Shown piece after piece: positions 1 through 6,823 of a stretch of DNA of 64,000 nucleotides; the stretch's first letter is position 1, and each line of letters begins with the position of its first letter. The notes under the pieces are model-generated. The model was not told where the DNA came from, searched no databases, and was given only the letters and a program-made list of their open reading frames with translations. This DNA comes from Tyzzerella sp. (GTDB lineage: Bacteria; Bacillota; Clostridia; Lachnospirales; Anaerotignaceae). The translations under genes and the position numbers were made by a program. The stretch covers positions 310,001-374,000 of the forward strand of contig DXZA01000067.1 in NCBI GenBank assembly GCA_019415525.1. The letters are read 5' to 3'.

Positions 1-101
1 TTTTGTTCTACTAAAAAATATATTTATAATATATGCAAATACATTATAGTTTTAAACATATTAGAGTTATAATATAATTACACATAAAAACATATATTTT
101 T

Positions 102-560
102 TTATAATCTTTTTATCATTATAAAATTTTCAATAATTATATTGTTTCTATTAATAAACTGTTTTTTTACTACTTTATAACCTCTTTTTTCAAAAAATGG
201 AATAGCTGTTATTGAAACATATGAATATAACTTACAAACTCCATTTTCCAAAATATACTTTTCCACATTTTCAATAAGTTTTTTACCTATACCTTGATTT
301 TGAAAATCTTTATGGACATACAATCTATCTATATATCCTTCATTATCACAATCACAAAAACCTTTTATTATTCCATTATCTTCAAATACAATAGAATAAT
401 GTTTTAAAAGCGATTTATTCCATAAATTTTCATCTATATTTTCTGGTGCCCAAACATTAACTTGTTCTTGTGTATAATCTTTTATATTTATAAAATGTAC
501 TGTATCATAAAAAAGCTTTATTATACTATTCAAATCTTTTTCTTCATATTCTCTTATCAT
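102..560 (-). CDS. GNAT family N-acetyltransferase
   Basis: A 152-residue single-domain GNAT acetyltransferase that would transfer an acetyl group from acetyl-CoA to an amine; the substrate cannot be read from sequence. The acetyl-CoA binding motif is visible as DRLYVHKDFQNQGIGKKLIE (about residues 78-97, Q/RxxGxG/A type). It is followed by the usual helix and a late IPFFEKRGYKVVKKQF strand. The length is normal for a stand-alone GNAT. The ATG at 560 is preceded by a good GGAGG ribosome binding site. It sits alone on the minus strand, downstream of hpf and its terminator. Family assignment is secure, function is not. Confidence 0.85.
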   Translation of the reverse strand: MIREYEEKDLNSIIKLFYDTVHFINIKDYTQEQVNVWAPENIDENLWNKSLLKHYSIVFEDNGIIKGFCDCDNEGYIDRLYVHKDFQNQGIGKKLIENVEKYILENGVCKLYSYVSITAIPFFEKRGYKVVKKQFINRNNIIIENFIMIKRL

Positions 561-620
561 AAAACCTCCATAAATATTAAATCCAATAGTTATTTAATTT
601 TTATTTATTAAAAATAAAAA

Positions 621-641
621 AGTGCCGGTATAACCGGCACT
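621..641 (-). terminator. Rho-independent terminator of hpf
   Basis: A perfect 9-bp inverted repeat (621-629 with 633-641, loop ata), followed in the minus-strand sense by a T-rich run. It lies just past the hpf stop codon. Confidence 0.85.
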
Positions 642-658
642 AAAAATTCAATTATTAA

Positions 659-1201
659 TTAATATTCAGGTTCAATAAGACCATAAGAACCATCTTTTCT
701 TCTATAAACAACATTTACATCGTCTGTTTCACCATTTCTGAATACAAAGAAACTATGTCCAATAAGTTCCATCTGCATAACAGCTTCTTCTGCATCCATA
801 GGACGAAGTTCAAAATGTTTAACCTTCTCAATTTTATATAAAGGTGATTCATCAAGAACATCTTCTGAAACAGGTACAGCATCATATTCAGCTTTAAAAG
901 AAACATCTCTTTTCATTTTTGAACGAAGACGTTTTTTGTATTTAACAATCTGACCTTCTAAAATATCAACAACACTGTCAACAGCAGCCATCATATCGGC
1001 GTCTCCTGATTCAGCACGTATAATTCTTTTACCCATAGGAATTGTTACTTCTACAATTGTTTCAAGTTTCTGAGATTCGAAAGTAACAACAGCCTCTGCA
1101 TCTGCAGGGAAGAGTTTTTCGATTCTATCAAGTTTAGCAGAAACTTTTTCTCTTGTTCTTTCACCGATGTCAATGTTTTTTCCTTTGATGTTGTAACGCA
1201 T
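659..1201 (-). CDS. hpf: Ribosome hibernation promoting factor, long form
   Basis: Binds the decoding centre of the small ribosomal subunit and, through its C-terminal domain, dimerises ribosomes into inactive 100S particles in stationary phase. The N-terminal HPF/YfiA domain (about residues 1-95) starts MRYNIKGKNIDIGERTREKV. A charged linker follows. The C-terminal dimerisation domain (about 122-180) has the typical FELRPMDAEEAVMQMELIGH and FFVFRNGETDDVNVVYRRKDG segments. About 180 residues is the long-form length of Firmicutes. I chose the ATG at 1201 because GGAAGGAG lies 9 bases upstream; a TTG at 1210 would add three residues. The leader carries two short hairpins (1222-1238 next to the ribosome binding site, and about 1253-1271). 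Confidence 0.95.
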   Translation of the reverse strand: MRYNIKGKNIDIGERTREKVSAKLDRIEKLFPADAEAVVTFESQKLETIVEVTIPMGKRIIRAESGDADMMAAVDSVVDILEGQIVKYKKRLRSKMKRDVSFKAEYDAVPVSEDVLDESPLYKIEKVKHFELRPMDAEEAVMQMELIGHSFFVFRNGETDDVNVVYRRKDGSYGLIEPEY

Positions 1202-1210
1202 ACAAAACAA

Positions 1211-1610
1211 CTCCTTCCAACAGCTGTAATATACAGCTTGAAAATATATATTTAAAAACCAAAAGGTTTTTAACAGGCATTTTAAAAATATATATTTAAT
1301 TTTTATTTATAATAATATTATTCTACAAAATTTTGAAAACTCCTTCTTAAAAATAATATTTTTTTATACAAGCTTATATTTTTAGCAACATGCTTACTTT
1401 TAAATATCAAATTATGTGCAAAATTATATTTAACATTTATTTAACAAAAAATATTATATTTCAACAGCATTCATGTTATTAACTGTTTTTTCAACATATA
1501 AAACTGTGGATAATGTGTATAACTCTGTGTATAACCCTTTTTTAAAGGAATTTTTGTTGTGGACAACAAGATATTTTATTAACATACTTGTTAAATTTCT
1601 GTTATTAACT
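1211..1610. other. Non-coding region between hpf and macrodomain gene
   Basis: About 400 bases of very A+T-rich DNA without a credible gene; the open frames here have low-complexity composition and no ribosome binding site. It holds the hpf leader on its left side and a cluster of DnaA-box-like nonamers on its right side (annotated separately). The decamer gttattaact occurs twice, at 1475-1484 and 1601-1610, flanking that cluster. Confidence 0.6.
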
Positions 1611-1619
1611 TTATACACA
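1505..1619. promoter_or_regulatory. Cluster of DnaA-box-like nonamers
   Basis: Four exact matches to TTATNCACA occur in 115 bases. On the minus strand they are TTATCCACA at 1505-1513, TTATACACA at 1514-1522 and TTATACACA at 1526-1534; on the plus strand, TTATACACA at 1611-1619. A one-mismatch copy, TTGTCCACA, is at 1558-1566 (minus). The last box overlaps the stop codon of the macrodomain gene. Such density is unlikely by chance and suggests DnaA binding, either as a control/titration cluster or part of an origin. No dnaA or dnaN is present next to it, so I do not call it oriC. Confidence 0.55.
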
Positions 1620-2132
1620 TATTTCATCATATACCTTTTTATATGCTCTATATGTTGTTTCATCAAAACATACCATATTTATAAGTTCAATAGTTTTATC
1701 ATTATCAATAAATTCTTTTATTGCTTTTATAGCAATTTCTGCGGCTCTTTCAACAGGAAATCTATAAACACCTGTACTTATAGAAGGAAATGAAATACTT
1801 GTTATTTCATTTTCTACTGCAAGCTTAAGAGAATTTTCATAACAATTTCTTAAAAGTTCATCTTCTCCCTTATCTCCACCACGCCATATTGGCCCTGGAG
1901 TATGTATTACATATTCTGCTTTAAGCTTATATCCTGATGTTATTTTAGCTTCTCCTGTTTTACAACCTCCCAAAAGCTCACATTCTTTTAAAAGTTCAGG
2001 ACCTGCTGTTTTATGTATAGCACCATCAACTCCACCACCACCTAAAAGAGATGTATTAGCTGCATTTACAATGGCTTGTGTATTCATTCGTGTAATATCT
2101 CCCTTTATAACAGAAAATCTTTTTTTATCCAT
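1611..2132 (-). CDS. Macrodomain protein (ADP-ribose/O-acetyl-ADP-ribose hydrolase type)
   Basis: A 173-residue stand-alone macrodomain that binds ADP-ribose and probably removes ADP-ribose or acetyl groups from ADP-ribosylated or O-acetyl-ADP-ribose substrates. Hallmarks in order are the GDITRMNTQAIVNAANTSL start of the fold (about residues 11-29), the catalytic-loop glycines GGGGVDGAIHKTAGPEL (about 31-47), KLKAEYVIHTPGPIW, and the second phosphate-binding loop SISFPSISTGVYRFPVERAA. All MacroD/YmdB-class landmarks are present. ATG at 2132 has an AGGGAG-type ribosome binding site. It is apparently monocistronic. The exact substrate is inferred from the family only. Confidence 0.9.
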   Translation of the reverse strand: MDKKRFSVIKGDITRMNTQAIVNAANTSLLGGGGVDGAIHKTAGPELLKECELLGGCKTGEAKITSGYKLKAEYVIHTPGPIWRGGDKGEDELLRNCYENSLKLAVENEITSISFPSISTGVYRFPVERAAEIAIKAIKEFIDNDKTIELINMVCFDETTYRAYKKVYDEICV

Positions 2133-2301
2133 AAATACTCCCTCCTTTTTGTCTATGCATTTTAATTGTATACCTTTTTTGACTTACAGTAAATACGACT
2201 CTAAATAAGTAAATTATACAAAAAATATATTCATTTTTCGTCTAAAATCACTATATTACCACACTACTTTAAATTGTTACACTTTAAATTGCTAAATTTT
2301 A

Positions 2302-2330
2302 TTGACATTGGTTTATAAGTGCAATAAAAT
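2302..2330 (+). promoter_or_regulatory. Sigma-A promoter of the TrpXYZ-type ABC operon
   Basis: TTGACA at 2302-2307, a 17-base spacer and TAAAAT at 2325-2330, about 45 bases before the first gene. Just upstream, the 11-mer actttaaattg is repeated at 2266-2276 and 2281-2291, 15 bases apart, a possible regulator site. Confidence 0.8.
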
Positions 2331-2373
2331 AAAAGCCATAAAAATCTAATTTTTATGCTTGGGGGTAATTAAT

Positions 2374-3432
2374 ATGAAAAAATATTTAAAAAGAATTTGT
2401 TCTATTGCTATTGTATCCGCTATGGCAATAACAATGGCAGCCTGTGGAAATTCAGGTTCAGAAACTACAACTGATAAACAATCAAGTACAACAGCAAATG
2501 AAGATGTTAAAAAAATAGGTATTCTTCAGCTTGTTGAACATGATGCTCTTGATAATACAAGAGAAGGTTTTATTGCTGCTCTTGCAGAAGAGGGTTTTGT
2601 TGATGGTGAAAACATTGAAATTGACCTTCAAAATGCTCAAAATGACCAGTCAAACCTTAAAACTATGAGCCAGAAATTTGTTAATGACGATGTAGACCTT
2701 ATATTTGCAATAGCAACTCCTGCTGCACAATCTGCTGCAACAGAAACAACAGAAATTCCTATTATAGGTTCTGCTATAACAAACTATGTTGAAGCTGGTC
2801 TTGTAGCATCAGATGAAGCTCCTGGTAGTAATGTTACAGGTACAAGTGATAAAACACCTGTAAAAGAACAATTTGACCTTTTAAAAGAAATACTTCCTGA
2901 TGTTAAAACAGTTGGTATACTTTATAACTCAAGTGAAGTAAACTCTGAAATTCAAGCTAATTATGCAAAATCAGCTGCAGAAGATTTAGGTCTTAAATAT
3001 GAAATTGGAACTGTAACAAGTACAAACGATATTTCACAGGTTGTTCAGTCAATAGTTGGAAAAGTTGATGCTATATATGTTCCTACTGATAACACATTTG
3101 CTTCTGCTATGCCACTTGTTGCTTCTGTAACAGATGAATCAAAAACACCTGTTATATGTGGTGAAAACGGTATGGTTGCTGGCGGTGGTCTTGCAACATT
3201 AGGTATTGACTATTATAAGCTTGGTGAACAAACAGGAAAAATGGCAGCTAAAATATTAAATGGTGAAGACCCTGCATCAATGCCTATTGAATATTCAGAT
3301 ATTCAAGACATATGTATAAACCTTGATACAGCAAAAACAATTGGTGTTACTATTCCTGATACAGTTATAGAAAAAGCTGCAATAGTAATTGAAAACGGCG
3401 AAAAAACAAAAGATACTACACAAATTAAATAA
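2374..3432 (+). CDS. ABC transporter substrate-binding lipoprotein (TrpX/ABC_sub_bind family)
   Basis: Extracellular binding lipoprotein of an ABC importer. The N-terminus has a Lys/Arg-rich start, a hydrophobic segment and the lipobox MAAC, so residue 22 or so would be the lipidated Cys. The mature part has the periplasmic-binding-protein type 1 fold of the PF04392 family: KKIGILQLVEHDALDNTREG, VDLIFAIATPAAQSAATETT and VKTVGILYNSSEVNSEIQ. Relatives are linked to tryptophan, tyrosine or other hydrophobic-substrate uptake; no T-box is seen, so the substrate stays open. I use the ATG at 2374 because GGGGG lies 8 bases before it; the upstream TTG at 2359 lies at the ribosome binding site. First gene of a three-gene operon. 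Confidence 0.9.
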   Translation: MKKYLKRICSIAIVSAMAITMAACGNSGSETTTDKQSSTTANEDVKKIGILQLVEHDALDNTREGFIAALAEEGFVDGENIEIDLQNAQNDQSNLKTMSQKFVNDDVDLIFAIATPAAQSAATETTEIPIIGSAITNYVEAGLVASDEAPGSNVTGTSDKTPVKEQFDLLKEILPDVKTVGILYNSSEVNSEIQANYAKSAAEDLGLKYEIGTVTSTNDISQVVQSIVGKVDAIYVPTDNTFASAMPLVASVTDESKTPVICGENGMVAGGGLATLGIDYYKLGEQTGKMAAKILNGEDPASMPIEYSDIQDICINLDTAKTIGVTIPDTVIEKAAIVIENGEKTKDTTQIK

Positions 3433-3441
3433 TGTTTTTTA

Positions 3442-3470
3442 ACCTATCCGATATAAAATATCGGATAGGT
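3442..3470 (+). terminator. Intra-operon hairpin after the binding-protein gene
   Basis: Perfect 12-bp arms (3442-3453 and 3459-3470) with a 5-base loop, followed by a short, weak T-run. It lies between binding-protein and permease genes. It probably works as a partial terminator or 3' stabiliser that keeps the binding protein in excess. Confidence 0.7.
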
Positions 3471-3509
3471 TTTAATATATAAAAGATATATAGAACAGGT
3501 GGAAATTTT

Positions 3510-4424
3510 ATGGAGTTAATATCATTAGGTACTTTTTTAAATGCAGTATCTCAAGGTCTTTTATGGTCAATACTTGCTATGGGTGTTTATATAACATATA
3601 GAATACTTGACTTTGCCGACCTTACAACAGAAGGAAGTTTTCCTCTTGGTGCTGCTATTGCTGCAATGCTTATAATAAAGGGTACAAATCCTTTTATAGC
3701 TACATTTGCATCATTTATTATAGGTCTTGTAGCTGGTCTTGTAACAGGTCTTTTAAATACAAAGCTTAAAATCCCTGGACTTTTAAGTGGTATTCTTGTT
3801 ATGACAGGACTTTATTCAATAAACTTAAGAATTATGGGAAAAGCAAATCTTCCTCTTCTTAAACAACCTACAATAATAACAGCAGTTACAGATATGGGAA
3901 TTTCAAATGCAAATGCAATTATGCTTGTAGGTATAATATCAGTAGTAATAATAATATTACTTCTTGTACTTCTTTTTGCAACAGAATTTGGTTTTGCCTT
4001 AAGGGCAACAGGTAATAATCCAAGAATGATAAGTGCTTTAGGTGTAAATACAGATATAATGATTATTCTTGGTCTTATGATAAGTAACGGTCTTATATCC
4101 CTTTGTGGTGGTATAATAGCACAGTATAACGGTTATGCAGATGCCGGTATGGGTACAGGTACAATCGTTATTGGTCTTGCTTCTGTTATAATTGGTGAAG
4201 TTATATTTGGTAAAACATCAATATTCAGAAGTCTTGTATCTGTTGTACTTGGCTCAATACTTTATCGTATAATAATAGCTTTTGTACTTGAAAATGGTCT
4301 TCAGCCAACAGACCTTAAACTTATATCATCAGTAGTACTTGCAATATGTCTTTTCCTTCCAGTTGTTAAAGAAAAAATGTTTGCAAAAAAATCTATTAAA
4401 AATATGAACGGAGGTGCCCAATAA
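3510..4424 (+). CDS. ABC transporter permease (TrpY/BPD_transp_2 type)
   Basis: Membrane subunit of the importer, 304 residues, with about eight to nine hydrophobic segments spread along the whole length. The DFADLTTEGSFPLGAAIAAM segment near the N-terminus and the MISALGVNTDIMIILGLMIS coupling region are typical of the branched-chain-type permease family (COG4120 group) that pairs with PF04392 binding proteins. ATG at 3510 follows GGTGG. Its stop (4422-4424) overlaps the ATG of the ATPase gene by one base, so the two are translationally coupled. Confidence 0.9.
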   Translation: MELISLGTFLNAVSQGLLWSILAMGVYITYRILDFADLTTEGSFPLGAAIAAMLIIKGTNPFIATFASFIIGLVAGLVTGLLNTKLKIPGLLSGILVMTGLYSINLRIMGKANLPLLKQPTIITAVTDMGISNANAIMLVGIISVVIIILLLVLLFATEFGFALRATGNNPRMISALGVNTDIMIILGLMISNGLISLCGGIIAQYNGYADAGMGTGTIVIGLASVIIGEVIFGKTSIFRSLVSVVLGSILYRIIIAFVLENGLQPTDLKLISSVVLAICLFLPVVKEKMFAKKSIKNMNGGAQ

Positions 4425-5218
4425 TGCTTAAATTAACAAATATAACAAAAACTTTTGAACCAGGCACCTTAAATGAAAAAAAAGCTCTTAAAGGTATAAG
4501 TCTTGATATGAAAGAGTCAGATTTCATAACAATAATCGGTGGTAACGGTGCTGGAAAATCAACACTTCTTAATGCAATAGCAGGAATGTTTATTACAGAC
4601 TCCGGAAAAATAGAAATTGACGGAAATGATGTTACAAATCTTCCTGAGTACAAAAGAGCAAAATACATAGGTAGAGTTTTTCAGGATACAAGAATGGGTA
4701 CTGCTTCTGGTATGACAATAGAAGAAAATATGGCTATGGCATACAGACGTGGAAAATCCCGTACACTTAGAAAAGGAATTACAAAAGCAGAACGTGATTT
4801 TTATCGTGAACACTTAAAAATGCTTGATTTAGGATTAGAAGATAGACTTACAACAAAAACTGGTCTTCTTTCAGGTGGTCAGCGTCAGGCTCTTACATTA
4901 CTTATGGCAACAATGACAAAACCTAAACTTCTTCTTCTTGATGAGCATACAGCAGCTCTTGATCCAAAAACAGCTAAAAAGGTTCTTGAACTTACAAAGA
5001 AAATCATAGCTGAAGATAAACTCACAGCACTTATGATTACACATAATATGCGTGATGCTTTAAAACATGGTAATAGACTTGTAATGCTTGATAAAGGTAA
5101 AATTATAATAGACCTTTCAGAAGAACAGAAAAAAAATCTTCAAGTAAGTGACCTTTTGAGTATGTTTGAAAAAGCAAGCGGTGATAGTATGACTAATGAC
5201 CGTATGCTTCTTGGATAA
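4424..5218 (+). CDS. ABC transporter ATP-binding protein (TrpZ type)
   Basis: ATPase subunit, 264 residues. Walker A GGNGAGKST at about residue 39, Q-loop in VFQDTRMGT, signature LSGGQRQAL, Walker B LLLLDEHTAALDP and H-loop ITHNMRDAL are all present. The ...DEHTAALDP variant (His after Glu) is characteristic of this COG1101 subgroup. GAGGTG just before the start, inside the end of the permease gene, serves as ribosome binding site. Together with the two preceding genes it makes a complete importer. The operon ends at the following terminator. Confidence 0.92.
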   Translation: MLKLTNITKTFEPGTLNEKKALKGISLDMKESDFITIIGGNGAGKSTLLNAIAGMFITDSGKIEIDGNDVTNLPEYKRAKYIGRVFQDTRMGTASGMTIEENMAMAYRRGKSRTLRKGITKAERDFYREHLKMLDLGLEDRLTTKTGLLSGGQRQALTLLMATMTKPKLLLLDEHTAALDPKTAKKVLELTKKIIAEDKLTALMITHNMRDALKHGNRLVMLDKGKIIIDLSEEQKKNLQVSDLLSMFEKASGDSMTNDRMLLG

Positions 5219-5237
5219 TTAAAATAATTAAAAATAA

Positions 5238-5267
5238 AAAGGTGTTGATACTATATCAATACCTTTT
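5238..5267 (+). terminator. Terminator of the ABC operon
   Basis: Stem of aaggtgttgat against atcaatacctt (one G-T pair), extended by flanking A and T runs, then a T7 tract. Confidence 0.8.
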
Positions 5268-5282
5268 TTTGAGGACAGAAAA

Positions 5283-5858
5283 ATGAAAATACGATTTTTA
5301 GAAGAAAAAGATATAAAAAGAATAATTGAAATATATTCATATTATATAGAAAACACAACAATAACATTTGAATATACAGTGCCTTCATATGATGAATTTA
5401 AAAAAAGATTTTTTAATATACAAAAACAATTTCCTTTTATCGTTTATGAAGAAAATGGAGTTATATATGGCTATGCATATGCATCTGACCATCATGAAAG
5501 AGCAGCATATAAATGGAACTGTGAGTTTTCAATATATATGGATAAAAACTATTTAGGAAAAGGTGCAGGAGTAATTTTATATAATGCTCTTGAAGAAATA
5601 GTAAAACTTCAAGGTTATTATAATGTATACTCATTGATTACGGTACCTAATGAAAGAAGCTTTGCTTTACACAAAAAAACAGGTTTTAAATTAGAATGTA
5701 TACATGAAAATACAGGTTTTAAAAACGGAAATTGGATAGGTGTATCAGAATGGATAAAACAATTACGAGAATATTCAAATCCTAATGATTTTCCTATTTC
5801 AATAAATAATATTAAAAAATCTGATTTAGACTATATTTTAAAAAAATATTCTGAATAA
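5283..5858 (+). CDS. GNAT acetyltransferase, phosphinothricin-acetyltransferase-like
   Basis: A 191-residue N-acetyltransferase. The N-terminal part (MKIRFLEEKDIKRIIEIYSY, then TTITFEYTVPSYDEFKKRF) and the sequence GYAYASDHHERAAYKWNCEF resemble the PAT/YncA methionine-sulfoximine/phosphinothricin acetyltransferase group. The acetyl-CoA motif is YMDKNYLGKGAGVILYNALE, and GFKLE..HENTGFKNG completes the fold. The tail after SEWIKQLREY (about 30 residues) is longer than in typical PAT proteins. GAGG at 5271 with suitable spacing supports the ATG at 5283. Detoxification of an amino-acid analogue is a family-based guess. Confidence 0.85.
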   Translation: MKIRFLEEKDIKRIIEIYSYYIENTTITFEYTVPSYDEFKKRFFNIQKQFPFIVYEENGVIYGYAYASDHHERAAYKWNCEFSIYMDKNYLGKGAGVILYNALEEIVKLQGYYNVYSLITVPNERSFALHKKTGFKLECIHENTGFKNGNWIGVSEWIKQLREYSNPNDFPISINNIKKSDLDYILKKYSE

Positions 5859-5862
5859 AAAA

Positions 5863-5882
5863 ACAGACCACTTATGGTCTGT
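5863..5882. terminator. Bidirectional terminator between acetyltransferase and rex
   Basis: Perfect 8-bp arms (5863-5870 with 5875-5882), A-run on the left and T-run on the right, so it can end both convergent transcripts. Confidence 0.85.
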
Positions 5883-5886
5883 TTTT

Positions 5887-6606
5887 TTATTCATCTTCAT
5901 CTGTATCAATATCTTTCACTTTTTCACTAACACCATGAAGCTTGTGATGTGAAAGAACATCATTTTCTTCACTATACATCTCATTAATCTTATATAAAAG
6001 AGTCATAAGGCTATCTGTAAGATGTACATTTTCAACAATAACATCATCTGGAACTTGAAGGTCAACATGTGAGAAATTCCACATACCTTTAACACCCCAA
6101 CTTGCAAGGTCATTAGCAACTTTTGATGCATGTGCTCTTGGAAGTGTAAGTATTGCAACATCAACATGATTATTTTTCACAAACTCTTCCATATAATCAA
6201 CATCATAAACCTCAATACCTCGTATAGTCATACCAACAAGTCTTGGATTAACATCAAACACAGCTTTTATAACAAAGCCTCTTTTTTCAAAGTTTGTATA
6301 ATTAACAAGTGCCTGACCAATATTTCCTCCACCAACTACAATAAGATTATACATTCTGTCAAGGCCAAGTATCTTTTTAATTTCATTATAAAGATATTCA
6401 ACATTATAGCCATAGCCTTGCTGTCCAAACCCCCCAAAATTGTTTAAGTCCTGACGAATTTGAGAAGCTGTGATATTCATTTTTACACTAAGTTCCTTGG
6501 AGGATATTCTTGTAATATCGCTCTCAAGTAAATCACCTAAATATCTGTAATATCTAGGTAATCTATTTATTACTGCTGCTGAAATTTTTTTATCATTGTT
6601 CTCCAT
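5887..6606 (-). CDS. rex: Redox-sensing transcriptional repressor Rex
   Basis: NADH/NAD+ sensor that represses fermentation and NADH-reoxidation genes when NAD+ is abundant. The N-terminal winged helix (about residues 10-80) includes SAAVINRLPRYYRYLGDLL and the recognition stretch FGGFGQQGYGYNVEYL. The Rossmann domain starts VVGGGNIGQALVNY (GxGxxG). A conserved C-terminal domain-swap helix follows (LTDSLMTLLYKINEMYSEE). Length 239 is slightly above the usual 210-220 because of a charged acidic tail. Promoter on the minus strand: TTGACA at 6666-6671, 18-base spacer, TATACT at 6642-6647. Confidence 0.96.
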   Translation of the reverse strand: MENNDKKISAAVINRLPRYYRYLGDLLESDITRISSKELSVKMNITASQIRQDLNNFGGFGQQGYGYNVEYLYNEIKKILGLDRMYNLIVVGGGNIGQALVNYTNFEKRGFVIKAVFDVNPRLVGMTIRGIEVYDVDYMEEFVKNNHVDVAILTLPRAHASKVANDLASWGVKGMWNFSHVDLQVPDDVIVENVHLTDSLMTLLYKINEMYSEENDVLSHHKLHGVSEKVKDIDTDEDE

Positions 6607-6641
6607 AATATCAAAACTCCTTTTGAACCCACTCTGTATTT

Positions 6642-6671
6642 AGTATAACACTTATGATATTTTATTGTCAA
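6642..6671 (-). promoter_or_regulatory. Promoter of rex
   Basis: Minus strand: TTGACA (6666-6671), 18 bases, TATACT (6642-6647), about 35 bases before the rex start. Confidence 0.65.
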
Positions 6672-6823
6672 TGATATACTGAATTGTATCATTTTAAACA
6701 AAAAAATATATTCTTTTTTTATAAAATAAAATATTATGCTTCTCTTTTACTAATGCTTAATTGTACATATACACTTTTTTTGATATTATATATTAAGTAA
6801 AAAAATTAACAGGGGGTAATAAA

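Noticed and set aside
1505..1619. Calling the DnaA-box cluster oriC
   Set aside because: No dnaA, dnaN, rpmH or gyr genes nearby and no strand-switch of genes centred on the site; kept as a DnaA-box cluster only.
1473..1793. Open frame on the plus strand over the DnaA-box cluster and macrodomain gene
   Set aside because: No ribosome binding site, Phe/Tyr/Ile-rich low-complexity translation, and it runs antisense into a well-supported gene.
2133..2358. T-box or other riboswitch before the TrpXYZ-type operon
   Set aside because: The stretch is short, the promoter lies only about 45 bases before the start codon, and no T-box sequence or terminator/antiterminator pair is visible.
4396..4813. 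Minus-strand frames over the ABC ATPase gene
   Set aside because: Antisense shadows of a gene with full ABC motifs; no ribosome binding sites.
6684..6701. Possible Rex operator (ttgt...acaa) upstream of rex
   Set aside because: Only the outer TTGT/ACAA and one half match; the inner part of the left half differs from TTGTTAA/TTGTGAA at three positions, and the site lies upstream of the -35, so it is too weak to claim.
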